From Bacteroidales bacterium (GTDB lineage Bacteria; Bacteroidota; Bacteroidia; Bacteroidales; UBA932), in NCBI GenBank assembly GCA_017454335.1, contig JAFTDE010000033.1, positions 1-64,000 of the forward strand: DNA of 64,000 nucleotides, given 5' to 3'. The position numbers and the translations under genes are program-made. How positions within the stretch are numbered: position 1 is the first letter of the stretch; every line of letters starts with the position of its first letter. Positions 35,415 to 44,353 of the stretch are shown here, in pieces. Under the pieces are notes generated by a model, which saw only the letters and a program-made list of their open reading frames with translations, had not been told where the DNA came from and made no database searches.

Positions 35415-36609
35415 CGAATTCATAGCACGCCATGTTACGGGCAGGACGGAGAGTCTGTTCCTGCAGGATTTTCAGGAACACAGCTCCGAGCTGGAACGGG
35501 AGATCCAAGGCCGCTCGGTCTGTGTTATCGGCGGGGCGGGATCCATCGGATCCGCCTTCATCAAGGCCCTCGTTCCCTTCCGGCCGCATACGCTGGTCGT
35601 GATCGACCTCAACGAAAATGCCCTGACGGAACTGACCCGGGACCTGCGGAGTACGGCAGGACTGACCGTTCCCGCGGATTACCGGACCTACACCCTGCAT
35701 TTCGCTGACCCGATCTTCGCCAGGATCTTCCGCCAGGAACGGGGATTCGACATCGTGGCCAACTTCTCCGCGCACAAACACGTCCGCAGCGAACGCGACA
35801 GATACAGTGTCCAGGCGTTGCTGGAGAACAACGACATCAAGGCCAAAGTCCTGATGGACCTCCTGTGCGAGTTCCCGCCCAGACACTTCTTCTGCGTGAG
35901 CACGGACAAAGCCTCGAATCCGGTGAACATCATGGGCGCCAGCAAACGCATCATGGAAGATCTCGTGATGGCTTATAACGACCGTTTCAAAGTGACGACG
36001 GCACGTTTCGCCAATGTCGCTTTCAGCAACGGCTCGCTGCCGGACGGATGGCTCCATCGCCTGCAGAAAAAACAGCCCCTGGCTGCGCCCAGCGATGTAA
36101 AACGCTATTTTGTTTCCCCGGAGGAAAGCGGCCAGATCTGTTTGCTGGCCTGCATTCTCGGACAGGGAGGCGAAGTGTTCTTCCCGAAGCTGGAGGAAGA
36201 CCGGATGATTACATTCTCCAGCATCTGCGATGCGTTCCTGCATTCCGAGGGATATGCCAGGAAAGCATGCGCGGACGACGAGGAGGCCAAGCGGTATGCC
36301 GCCTCCATGGACGGAGACCGTGATCCCTATCCCGTCGTCTATTTCAAGTCGGACACGACCGGCGAAAAAGCCTACGAGGAATTCTTCGTTCCGGGAGAGA
36401 CGGTCGACCTGGATCGTTTCCACGCCCTGGGCGTCGTGGATGCCAGTCCCCGCCACTCCATGGCGGAAATCGACGCTTTCTTCGCGGAATTGTCTTCCCT
36501 TTTCGACAGGGAGGATTTCACGAAAGCCCAGATCGTGGAGACCATCAAAAAGTTCATCCCCAATTTCGAGCATGAAGAGAAGGGGAAGAACCTCGACCAG
36601 AAAATGTAA
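35392..36609 (+). CDS. legB: UDP-sugar 4,6-dehydratase for legionaminate (LegB type)
   Basis: A 405-residue CapD/PglF-type short-chain dehydrogenase. The NAD loop VIGGAGSIGS is near residues 45-54; STDKASNPVNIMGASKRIME (about 168-188) carries the STDK and MGxxK catalytic pattern in which Met replaces Tyr, as in UDP-GlcNAc 4,6-dehydratases. It would make the 4-keto-6-deoxy sugar that begins legionaminic-acid synthesis. It overlaps the flippase gene by 23 bases and is followed by the aminotransferase, matching other legionaminate clusters. The C-terminal ~60 residues are an extension (HSMAEIDAFFAELSSLFD). Sugar assignment is from context. Confidence 0.84.
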   Translation: MKSRFNLDEFIARHVTGRTESLFLQDFQEHSSELEREIQGRSVCVIGGAGSIGSAFIKALVPFRPHTLVVIDLNENALTELTRDLRSTAGLTVPADYRTYTLHFADPIFARIFRQERGFDIVANFSAHKHVRSERDRYSVQALLENNDIKAKVLMDLLCEFPPRHFFCVSTDKASNPVNIMGASKRIMEDLVMAYNDRFKVTTARFANVAFSNGSLPDGWLHRLQKKQPLAAPSDVKRYFVSPEESGQICLLACILGQGGEVFFPKLEEDRMITFSSICDAFLHSEGYARKACADDEEAKRYAASMDGDRDPYPVVYFKSDTTGEKAYEEFFVPGETVDLDRFHALGVVDASPRHSMAEIDAFFAELSSLFDREDFTKAQIVETIKKFIPNFEHEEKGKNLDQKM

Positions 36610-36615
36610 GCGGAC

Positions 36616-37764
36616 ATGTACGGAAAAACGATTGCTTTTGTCAAGGAGCTGTATGGATCGGACCAGGTCCCCCTTTCCGTCCCGAAGTTTGTCGGGAACG
36701 AAAAGGCCTATCTGGAAGCATGCATCGACTCCACCTTCGTCAGCAGTGTCGGCCCGTTCGTCGACCGTTTCGAGAAGGACATGGCGGCTTATACGGGAGC
36801 CCGGAGAGCCGTGGTGTGCGTCAGCGGCACCAATGCCCTGCATATGGCGCTGCTGCTGGCCGGCGTGGAATGCGGGGACGAAGTGCTGACGCAGGCGCTC
36901 ACATTCATCGCCACCTGCAACGCCATCAGTTACATCGGCGCCCATCCGGTTTTCCTCGATGTCGACAGGAGCACCATGGGCCTCTCGCCGGACGCGGTCA
37001 AATCCTGGCTTGCCGCGCACGCGGAAATACGGAACGGGCAGTGCTATGACAAACACACGGGACAGCGCGTCAAGGCCTGTGTCCCCATGCATACCTTCGG
37101 CCATCCCGTGCGTATCGAAGAGCTGGCGGCCGTCTGCGGGGAATGGCACATTGAATTGATCGAAGACGCTGCAGAGAGCATCGGCAGCAAGTACAAGGGA
37201 AAGCACACCGGACTCTTCGGGAAAATCGGCGCACTGAGTTTCAACGGGAACAAAACCATCACGACCGGAGGCGGCGGCATGCTGCTGTTCATGGATGAGG
37301 AACTGGGCGCACGGGCGAAGCATCTGACCACGCAGGCGAAGATTCCCCACCGCTGGGAATTCAGGCATGACGAGATCGGCTACAACTACCGCATGCCCAA
37401 CATCAATGCGGCCCTGGGCTGTGCCCAGCTGGAACATCTGGATGCATTCATCGCGGACAAACGGGAAACCGCCGGCATCTATGCCGACTTCTTCCGGGGA
37501 GAAGCGGACATCGATTTCTTCTGCGAGCCGGAGAACTGCTACTCCAATTACTGGCTGAATGTCGTCATGCTGCCGGACCGCGACAGGCAGCAGGCTTTCC
37601 TGCAGGAAACCAACGACAACGGCGTCATGACACGGCCCGTCTGGGAACTGATGTCCCGCCTGCCGATGTTCGCACACTGCCAGCACGACAGCCTGGCCAA
37701 TACCCTCTGGTTCGCGGACCGGGTCGTCAATATCCCCAGTTCTGTAAGACTAATCAAAAAATGA
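36616..37764 (+). CDS. legC: Sugar 4-aminotransferase (LegC type)
   Basis: A 382-residue DegT/DnrJ/EryC1 aminotransferase. The PLP lysine is in SFNGNKTITTGGGG (about residue 214), and VSSVGPFVDRFEKDMAAYTG and VCVSGTNALHMALLLAGV are typical. It would transaminate the 4-keto sugar made by LegB with glutamate as donor. The gene is 6 bases after legB and overlaps the next start by 4 bases. Confidence 0.9.
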   Translation: MYGKTIAFVKELYGSDQVPLSVPKFVGNEKAYLEACIDSTFVSSVGPFVDRFEKDMAAYTGARRAVVCVSGTNALHMALLLAGVECGDEVLTQALTFIATCNAISYIGAHPVFLDVDRSTMGLSPDAVKSWLAAHAEIRNGQCYDKHTGQRVKACVPMHTFGHPVRIEELAAVCGEWHIELIEDAAESIGSKYKGKHTGLFGKIGALSFNGNKTITTGGGGMLLFMDEELGARAKHLTTQAKIPHRWEFRHDEIGYNYRMPNINAALGCAQLEHLDAFIADKRETAGIYADFFRGEADIDFFCEPENCYSNYWLNVVMLPDRDRQQAFLQETNDNGVMTRPVWELMSRLPMFAHCQHDSLANTLWFADRVVNIPSSVRLIKK

Positions 37765-38351
37765 TGTTGCCCCTTATTCTCATCGGCGGCGGAGGCCACT
37801 GCAAATCTGTCATCGACGCGGCGGAAAGCGCCGGTTTCAGCATCCTCGGCATTCTGGACCAGCCTGAAAAAGTAGGACAGGAGATTCTCGGTTACAAGGT
37901 TATCGGGACGGACGACGACATCCCCGGCCTGGCCGGCAAAGCCGCCTTCGTCATCACCGTGGGCCAGATCCTTTCCAGCGATGTCCGGCGACGGATCGCG
38001 AGAAAGGTCGAGGAAGCCGGCGGCAGTTTCGCTACCGTGATTGCCCGGGATGCCTGCGTGTCCCGGCATGCCCGGATCGGTGAAGGCAGCGTGATCCTGC
38101 ACAAGGCGGTCGTGAATGCCGGTGCCAGGATCGGCAGGAACTGCATCATCAATACGATGGCGAATATCGAACATGATGCATCGGTAGGCGATTTCTGCCA
38201 CATCTCTACCGGGGTGACCGTGAACGGGGAAACCCAGGTCGGACAAGACTGTTTTATCGGCAGCGGCAGCACGCTCTACCACTGCATCCACATTGCCGAC
38301 CAAACCGTCATCCCCGCCGGTTCCATCATCAGAAAGTCTGTCGGGAAATGA
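37761..38351 (+). CDS. PglD/NeuD-family sugar N-acetyltransferase
   Basis: A 196-residue left-handed beta-helix acetyltransferase of the NeuD/PglD type: nucleotide-sugar binding start PLILIGGGGHCKSVIDAAE, hexapeptide repeats, and the catalytic-His region INTMANIEHDASVGDFCHIS. It would acetylate the 4-amino group to give the 2,4-diacetamido sugar (the LegH step). Starts overlap the legC stop and its stop overlaps the legI start by 4 bases each. Confidence 0.88.
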   Translation: MMLPLILIGGGGHCKSVIDAAESAGFSILGILDQPEKVGQEILGYKVIGTDDDIPGLAGKAAFVITVGQILSSDVRRRIARKVEEAGGSFATVIARDACVSRHARIGEGSVILHKAVVNAGARIGRNCIINTMANIEHDASVGDFCHISTGVTVNGETQVGQDCFIGSGSTLYHCIHIADQTVIPAGSIIRKSVGK

Positions 38352-39358
38352 ATCACACCCTCATCATAGCGGAGGCCGGAGTCAATCACAACGGTTCTGT
38401 CGACCTGGCGAAGCGGCTGATCGAACAAGCCGCTGCGGCCGGGGCGGACTACATCAAGTTCCAGACCTTTACGGCGGACAAGCTGGTCACGAAGGCAGCG
38501 AAGCAGGCGGCTTATCAGCTCCGCAATACCGGCGGGCAGGAAACGGGCCAGTATCAGATGCTCAAACAACTGGAACTGACCGTACAAGACCATCAGACGC
38601 TGATGGAGCACTGCCACAAGGCCGGCATCCGCTTCCTGTCTACCGCCTTCGACCTGGACAGCATTGCGTTCCTGCATTCGCTGGATCTGGGGCTGTGGAA
38701 GATACCTTCGGGGGAAGTGACGGACTACCCTTTCCTGAAGCGCATCGCCGCTTATAATGAAAGGACCCTTCTCAGCACCGGCATGTGTGATCTGCAGGAC
38801 GTACGGAACGCCGTCGGCGTTTTGCTCGGCAACGGGTTGTCCCGGGAGAGTCTGGTCCTCCTGCACTGCAATACGGAGTATCCGACTCCCTTTGAGGATG
38901 TCAACCTGCGGGCCATGGACGCCCTCCGGAGAGAATTCGGCGTCGCGGTGGGATACTCCGACCACACGCAGGGCATCGAGGTCCCCGTCGCGGCCGTCGC
39001 GCTAGGCGCAAGTGTGATCGAGAAACATTTCACCCTGGACCGCAGCCTGCCGGGGCCGGACCACCGGGCCAGTCTGGAGCCGGAGGAACTGAAGGCGATG
39101 GTTTCCGCCATCCGGAACATCGAGAAGGCCGTCTCCGGAGACGGTTCCAAACATGTCAGCGAGAGCGAAAAAAAGAATATCGCCGTTGCCCGGAAAAGCA
39201 TCGTCGCCGCCAGGGACATCCGCTGCGGCGAAGTATTCACAGAGGAGAATCTCACTGCGAAAAGGCCAGGAAACGGCATTTCCCCGATGCGTTGGGAAGA
39301 AGTCCTGGGGCAACCGGCCAAACGGGCTTTCAACGAAGACGAACAGATCGAGCTATGA
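38348..39358 (+). CDS. legI: N,N'-diacetyllegionaminate synthase (NeuB family)
   Basis: A 336-residue NeuB-family synthase that condenses the hexose with phosphoenolpyruvate. IIAEAGVNHNGSVDLAK at the start, DYIKFQTFTADKLVTK, and EKHFTLDRSLPGPDH are diagnostic, and a C-terminal SAF (antifreeze-like) domain lies from about residue 280 (ARKSIVAARDIRCGEVFTEE). In this cluster (dehydratase, aminotransferase, acetyltransferase, epimerase) its product should be legionaminic acid or an isomer, rather than sialic acid. Confidence 0.92.
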   Translation: MNHTLIIAEAGVNHNGSVDLAKRLIEQAAAAGADYIKFQTFTADKLVTKAAKQAAYQLRNTGGQETGQYQMLKQLELTVQDHQTLMEHCHKAGIRFLSTAFDLDSIAFLHSLDLGLWKIPSGEVTDYPFLKRIAAYNERTLLSTGMCDLQDVRNAVGVLLGNGLSRESLVLLHCNTEYPTPFEDVNLRAMDALRREFGVAVGYSDHTQGIEVPVAAVALGASVIEKHFTLDRSLPGPDHRASLEPEELKAMVSAIRNIEKAVSGDGSKHVSESEKKNIAVARKSIVAARDIRCGEVFTEENLTAKRPGNGISPMRWEEVLGQPAKRAFNEDEQIEL

Positions 39359-40515
39359 GGAAGATTTGCGTCATTACCGGCACACGTGCCGAATTTGGTC
39401 TGCTGTCAGGACTGATGCGGAAGATCCGGGAGTCCGGCAGGACGCAGCTGCAGGTCATCGCCACCAACATGCACCTGAGTCCGCGCTACGGCAACACGTA
39501 TCAGGAAATCGAGAAGGACGGATTCACCATCGACCGGAAAATCCCCATCCTGGATGACGGGAAGGATGACGCCGACGCCACCCTGGCCGCCATGGCAAAG
39601 GCGCTTTCCGGATTCGCGGCCGCTTTCTCCGAACTGGCACCGGACCTGGTCGTCGTCCTGGGCGACCGCTACGAGATCCTCTCCGCCGCCACGGCTGCCC
39701 TGATCAAGGGGATCCCCATCGCCCACATCCATGGCGGAGAAGTCACCGAAGGCGCCTACGACGATGCCATCCGTCACAGCATCACCAAGATGAGCAGCCT
39801 GCATTTCACCGCGACAGAAGCATACAGGAAAAGAGTCATACAACTGGGAGAACAGCCGGACCGCGTTTTCTGTGTGGGCGCTCCGGGTGTGGAAAACATC
39901 CGTACCATCCCGCTGATGGATCAGGCGGAAATCGAAGAGAGCATCGGTTTCCGGCTGGACGACCACACCATCCTGGTGACCTATCACCCTGCCACGCTGG
40001 GTTCCCATACGGCCGCCCAGGACATCCGGGCGTTTATCGATGCGCTGGACAGACGGAAGGACCTGCGCGTTGTCTTTACCCTGCCCAATTCCGATACGGG
40101 ATCCCGGGACATCGCGGATGCCATTCAGGCATTTGTCGCCAGGAACGGGGACCGGGCAATCGCATGCAAGTCCCTGGGGGTCAGACGATATCTGTCTGTC
40201 ATGAAAAACGTCGCAGCAGTTGTCGGCAACTCTTCCAGCGGATTGCTGGAAGCCCCTTCCCTGGGCATTCCGACACTTGATATCGGAGACCGGCAGAAGG
40301 GCAGGATCGCCGCGGACAGTGTGCTCCACTGCGAGACGGACACGGAATCCATACTCGAAGGGCTGGATCGGGTCCTGTGCCCGGCAAGCAGGGAGAAAGC
40401 CTCCCGGGTTGTCAACCCGTATGAGAAAGCCGGCACGACGCAGGCCATTTTTGATGTAATCAGCCGCTGTCCGCTGGACGGATTGAAGCAAAAACACTTT
40501 TACGACTTACCATGA
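39355..40515 (+). CDS. legG: Hydrolysing UDP-diacetamido sugar 2-epimerase (LegG/NeuC type)
   Basis: A 386-residue GT-B-fold 2-epimerase. ICVITGTRAEFGLLSGL at the start, LVVVLGDRYEILSAATAAL and IAHIHGGEVTEGAYDDAIRH are typical of NeuC/LegG, as is VGNSSSGLLEAPSLG near the C-terminus. It releases UDP while inverting C2, giving the substrate for LegI. The gene starts in an ATGA overlap with legI; an in-frame opening to 39292 is inside legI and rejected. Confidence 0.92.
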   Translation: MRKICVITGTRAEFGLLSGLMRKIRESGRTQLQVIATNMHLSPRYGNTYQEIEKDGFTIDRKIPILDDGKDDADATLAAMAKALSGFAAAFSELAPDLVVVLGDRYEILSAATAALIKGIPIAHIHGGEVTEGAYDDAIRHSITKMSSLHFTATEAYRKRVIQLGEQPDRVFCVGAPGVENIRTIPLMDQAEIEESIGFRLDDHTILVTYHPATLGSHTAAQDIRAFIDALDRRKDLRVVFTLPNSDTGSRDIADAIQAFVARNGDRAIACKSLGVRRYLSVMKNVAAVVGNSSSGLLEAPSLGIPTLDIGDRQKGRIAADSVLHCETDTESILEGLDRVLCPASREKASRVVNPYEKAGTTQAIFDVISRCPLDGLKQKHFYDLP

Positions 40516-41201
40516 ACACCCTGGTCGTCATACCGGCACGCGGCGGGAGCAAGGGCATTCCGAGAAAGAATATCAGGCCCTTTGCCGGGAAACCGCTCAT
40601 CTGTTACACGATAGATACCGCAAGGGCCCTCGTCCCCGATACGGACATCTGCGTCTCCACGGACGATGACGAGATCATCCGGGTCGTGGAGTCGTACGGC
40701 TTGGGCGTTCCGTTCAAGCGCCCGGCCGAACTCGCCACAGACAGCGCAGGCACCTATGAGGTCCTGCTGCATGCCCTGGATTTTTATGAGAAACAGGGGC
40801 GGCATTACGACACCCTGATCCTCCTGCAGAACACTTCCCCTTTCCGAACGGCAGAACATGTCCGGGAAGCGATGGCGCTGTACACGCCCGACATCGACAT
40901 GGTGGTGTCCGTGAAAGAATGTGCCGCCAATCCGTATTACTGCGTATTCGAAGAGAATCCTGCGGGCTTCCTGTCCGTCTGCAAAGGGGACGGGAAGATC
41001 TATCGCCGGCAGGATGCGCCCAAGGTCTACGAGTACAACGGGGCCCTTTATATCATCAATACGGCTTCCCTGAAGAAGCAGCACATGCATCAATTCGCAA
41101 AACGGATCAAGTACGTGATGGATGAACGGTCATCTTTTGACCTGGACACGCCGCAGGACTGGTTGATCGCCGAAATGATGGCACAAGAAAACAAAGAATA
41201 A
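40512..41201 (+). CDS. legF: CMP-legionaminic acid synthase
   Basis: A 229-residue CMP-sialate synthetase-family enzyme: VVIPARGGSKGIPRKNIRPF binds CTP and ICVSTDDDEI and PAELATDSAG are typical. It activates the nonulosonic acid to the CMP sugar needed by the transferase. Overlaps legG by 4 bases. Last gene of the classic six-step legionaminate set. Confidence 0.92.
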   Translation: MNTLVVIPARGGSKGIPRKNIRPFAGKPLICYTIDTARALVPDTDICVSTDDDEIIRVVESYGLGVPFKRPAELATDSAGTYEVLLHALDFYEKQGRHYDTLILLQNTSPFRTAEHVREAMALYTPDIDMVVSVKECAANPYYCVFEENPAGFLSVCKGDGKIYRRQDAPKVYEYNGALYIINTASLKKQHMHQFAKRIKYVMDERSSFDLDTPQDWLIAEMMAQENKE

Positions 41202-41213
41202 AACAATAAGGAC

Positions 41214-42329
41214 ATGATGAAATACTGCAAGAAATGCTGCATGCCGGATACGCGTCCAGGCATCAAATTCGACAAGGAGGGCGTATGCTCTGCCTGCAGA
41301 AGTTACGAACACCGCGCAAAAGTCGATTGGGATGCGCGATGGAAGGAATTCGAGGCCATCTGCGACAAATACCGCGGCATGAACGGCCCGGACGGGTATG
41401 ACTGCATGATCGCCGTCAGCGGCGGCAAGGACTCGCATTTCCAGACCTACCTGATGAAGGAGGTGATGCACATGAATCCGCTGCTGGTGTCCGCCGCGGA
41501 CAATTTCCCGATGACCGAGGCCGGCAAGCACAACATCCGCAATATTTCGGAGGCGTTCGGGTGCGACCTGGTCGTCCTGAATCCGAACATCAAAGCCCAG
41601 AAAAAGGTCATGAAATACACCTTCGAGAAATACGGGAAACCCACCTATTTCATCGACAGGTACATCTACACCTACCCGCTCTGGATGGCCTTGAAGTTCA
41701 ACACGCCCCTCCTGGTTTACGGCGAGAACGTCGGTTGGGAATACGGCGGGGCCGACGGCGTGGAGACCTACTCCGCCCGGGACCAGATCAACAACGGCGT
41801 GGGCAGCGGCATTCCGGACGAAGAGCTGATCGAGGCCTGCGGGATCAGCAGGAAAGACCTCAATTTCTTCGCCCCGCCCGCGAAAGAGGATCTCGCCAAA
41901 CTAGATCCCATTTACATCAGTTATTTTACCCCCTGGAACAGTTTCAAGAACTACGAGCTGGCCAAGCGCTTCGGATTCCATGACCTGACCCATGAATGGA
42001 CCCGTACGCACCATGTCGAGCAGTTCGACCAGGTCGACACGCCGGCTTACCTCGTCCACTCCTGGCTGAAGTATCCGAAATTCGGGCATGCCTCGGCCAC
42101 GGACTATGCCTCCCGGATGGTCCGGTACGGGATGATTTCCCGGGAAGAAGGGTTCAGGCTCATCGACGCGCACGACGGGAATCTCGATCCCCGGAGCGTC
42201 CGGGAATTCTGCCAGTTCCTGGGCTACACGGAGCGTGAGTTCTGGGAAATCGTGGACCGTCTCTACAACCGGGACCTGTTCGAAAAGAATTCCCTGGGAA
42301 AATGGGTACTGAAAGCGACGGAAAGATAG
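41214..42329 (+). CDS. N-acetyl sugar amidotransferase (PseA/WbpG/Cj1324 type)
   Basis: A 371-residue PP-loop ATPase. Two cysteine pairs near the N-terminus (YCKKCCMPDTRPG and GVCSACR) and the PP-loop AVSGGKDSH (about residues 69-77) mark the family that turns an N-acetyl group of a nucleotide-activated or free sugar into an acetamidino group. Known relatives act in pseudaminate (PseA), LPS (WbpG) and legionaminate (Cj1324) pathways and take ammonia from HisH/HisF-like partners. No such partner is encoded here. The start may be 41214 or 41217; an AAGGA just upstream fits 41217 slightly better. Confidence 0.85.
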   Translation: MMKYCKKCCMPDTRPGIKFDKEGVCSACRSYEHRAKVDWDARWKEFEAICDKYRGMNGPDGYDCMIAVSGGKDSHFQTYLMKEVMHMNPLLVSAADNFPMTEAGKHNIRNISEAFGCDLVVLNPNIKAQKKVMKYTFEKYGKPTYFIDRYIYTYPLWMALKFNTPLLVYGENVGWEYGGADGVETYSARDQINNGVGSGIPDEELIEACGISRKDLNFFAPPAKEDLAKLDPIYISYFTPWNSFKNYELAKRFGFHDLTHEWTRTHHVEQFDQVDTPAYLVHSWLKYPKFGHASATDYASRMVRYGMISREEGFRLIDAHDGNLDPRSVREFCQFLGYTEREFWEIVDRLYNRDLFEKNSLGKWVLKATER

Positions 42330-42330
42330 G

Positions 42331-43374
42331 ATGAAGGACAAGTATACCATCAACGGGAAAGCATCCATCATTGATGCCCTCAAGGCCATGGACGGCGCTT
42401 CCCATGGCCTGCAGACACTGTTTGTCGTCAACGATGACGGAGTCATGGTCGGGACCCTGACAGACGGGGACATCCGCCGCGGCCTGATCAACGGATCCAA
42501 CGTACAGGATCCCGTCAGTACCGTCATGCATACCTCCTTCAAGTTCCTCCGGGAAGGCGACAACGAAGCCAAGATGCTGAAGGAATACAGGCAGCAGCTG
42601 ATTTATTTCGTACCGGTCCTGGATGCGGCGGGGCATATCATCCGCGTTTGCGACCTTGTCAAGCACCACAACATCCTTCCGATCGATGCCGTCCTGATGG
42701 CCGGAGGAAAGGGAGAACGCCTGCGTCCGCTGACAGACAAGATGCCCAAACCGCTCCTCCCGGTGGGCGGCAAAGCCATCATCGACCACAATGTCGAACG
42801 GATCATCTCCTATGGGATCGACCACATCCATGTCACCGTGAACTACCTCGCCGAACAGATCGAAGCGCATTTCCGCGAGCCCGTCAACGGCGTCATGGTC
42901 CGGACGGTACGGGAGCCGGACTTTCTGGGGACGATCGGAAGCATCCGCTATGTGGAAGAATTCCACAACGACACGATCCTCGTGATGAACAGCGACGTGT
43001 TCACCAACATCAACCTGGAAGATTTCTATCTCCATTTCAAGGAATACGATGCAGACATGAGCGTCGCCGCCGTTCCATACAGCGTCCAGGTCCCCTACGG
43101 GATCTTCCAGCTGGAAGGGAAACGGGGGATCTCCGGCCTGGTCGAGAAACCGACTTATGATTACTACGCCAATTCCGGGATTTACCTGATTCGGAAGTCC
43201 GCCCTGGAATTGATTCCGGAAGGCCGGGTATTTCACGGAACCGACCTGATCGAAGCGCTGATCGCCCAGCACAGGAAGGTGATCCGTTTCCCGCTGAACG
43301 GCACCTGGATCGATATCGGCAACCCGCAGGAATACAAGCGGGCGAACGAACTTGTCAGTCACACCATCATGTAG
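42331..43374 (+). CDS. CBS-domain nucleotidyltransferase (PtmE-like)
   Basis: A 347-residue fusion of a CBS-domain pair (residues ~1-115, with LFVVNDDGVMVGTLTDGDIR) and a sugar-phosphate nucleotidyltransferase (LMAGGKGERLRPLTDKMPKP from about 128; LVMNSDVFTN). The architecture is that of PtmE, the GlcN-1-phosphate guanylyltransferase of Campylobacter legionaminate synthesis, which supports a GDP-linked entry into this pathway. CBS pairs may sense adenine nucleotides. It starts one base after the amidotransferase. Confidence 0.83.
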   Translation: MKDKYTINGKASIIDALKAMDGASHGLQTLFVVNDDGVMVGTLTDGDIRRGLINGSNVQDPVSTVMHTSFKFLREGDNEAKMLKEYRQQLIYFVPVLDAAGHIIRVCDLVKHHNILPIDAVLMAGGKGERLRPLTDKMPKPLLPVGGKAIIDHNVERIISYGIDHIHVTVNYLAEQIEAHFREPVNGVMVRTVREPDFLGTIGSIRYVEEFHNDTILVMNSDVFTNINLEDFYLHFKEYDADMSVAAVPYSVQVPYGIFQLEGKRGISGLVEKPTYDYYANSGIYLIRKSALELIPEGRVFHGTDLIEALIAQHRKVIRFPLNGTWIDIGNPQEYKRANELVSHTIM

Positions 43375-43383
43375 TTGATTTCC

Positions 43384-44340
43384 ATGTATACGATTTTATT
43401 GGCCGGCGCCGGCAATATCGGCAGCCGCCACCTGCAAGGCGCGAAAAAATCCGCCAACGACCTGGATATCTGGGTGTATGATCTCAGTGAGGACGCCCTC
43501 GCGTTGTCCCGGGAGCGCTTTGAACAGATTCCGGAGAATGGAGTGAAACAGACCCACTATGTGAACGCCCTGGACGATGTGCCCCGGCATATCGACGTCG
43601 CCATCGTCGCGACGGGCTCCAAACCCCGGGCCGCCATCGTCCGGCAGATACTGGATTCCCGGGAGGTGAAATATATGGTTCTCGAGAAATTCCTGTTCGG
43701 CAGGGTGGCAGAATACGCCGAGACGAAAGCCCTCCTGGATCAGAAAGGCGTCAAGGCCTGGGTGAACTGCCCCTACCGCATGTTTGAAGGGTACAAGCAC
43801 CTGAAAGGGATGTTGGACGCCCAGGCGCCCCTGAGTGTGTCTTTCGGGAACGGCGGAAACTGGGGATTGTGCTGCAACGCCATCCACTACATAGACATTT
43901 TCCTGTATCTGACCGGGCAGGAGGATTATTCAGTGGACCTTTCCGGTCTGGAGAATGAGGTGCTGGACAGCAAACGTCCCGGCTATGTGGAACTGATCGG
44001 CGATCTGACCGTCACGACACCCCGGGGAGACAAACTGACGCTGCAGACCTCAAAAGACGGGGAATTCATACAAAAGATTCATATGAAAAACGGCGCGCAC
44101 GCCATCGAAATCGACGAAGCGGCCGGCACGATCACTTTTGACCGGAACGTTTTTCCGCTGGACTTCGCGTTCCAGAGCGGACTGACCGGCAGGCTGATCG
44201 ATTCCCTGGTCGAGAGTGGCACCTGCGACCTGTCTTCCTTCGACAAGTCGTCACATTACCACATCCAGTTCCTGACAGCCGTTTTGCCATTTATCAACAA
44301 GATCAAAGGATGGAGCACGGATTCCTGTCCGATCACCTAA
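43384..44340 (+). CDS. Gfo/Idh/MocA-like NAD(P)-dependent oxidoreductase 1
   Basis: A 318-residue protein with an N-terminal Rossmann loop (ILLAGAGNIGSRHLQGA) and a C-terminal Gfo/Idh/MocA-type region (NCPYRMFEGYKHL; CCNAIHYIDIFLYLTG). The ATG at 43384 is used; a TTG at 43375 would add three codons. It follows the PtmE-like gene and precedes a second oxidoreductase. The substrate sugar is unknown; a role in making a modified or keto sugar for the surface glycan is likely from context. Confidence 0.8.
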   Translation: MYTILLAGAGNIGSRHLQGAKKSANDLDIWVYDLSEDALALSRERFEQIPENGVKQTHYVNALDDVPRHIDVAIVATGSKPRAAIVRQILDSREVKYMVLEKFLFGRVAEYAETKALLDQKGVKAWVNCPYRMFEGYKHLKGMLDAQAPLSVSFGNGGNWGLCCNAIHYIDIFLYLTGQEDYSVDLSGLENEVLDSKRPGYVELIGDLTVTTPRGDKLTLQTSKDGEFIQKIHMKNGAHAIEIDEAAGTITFDRNVFPLDFAFQSGLTGRLIDSLVESGTCDLSSFDKSSHYHIQFLTAVLPFINKIKGWSTDSCPIT

Positions 44341-44353
44341 AACAGACAGCATC

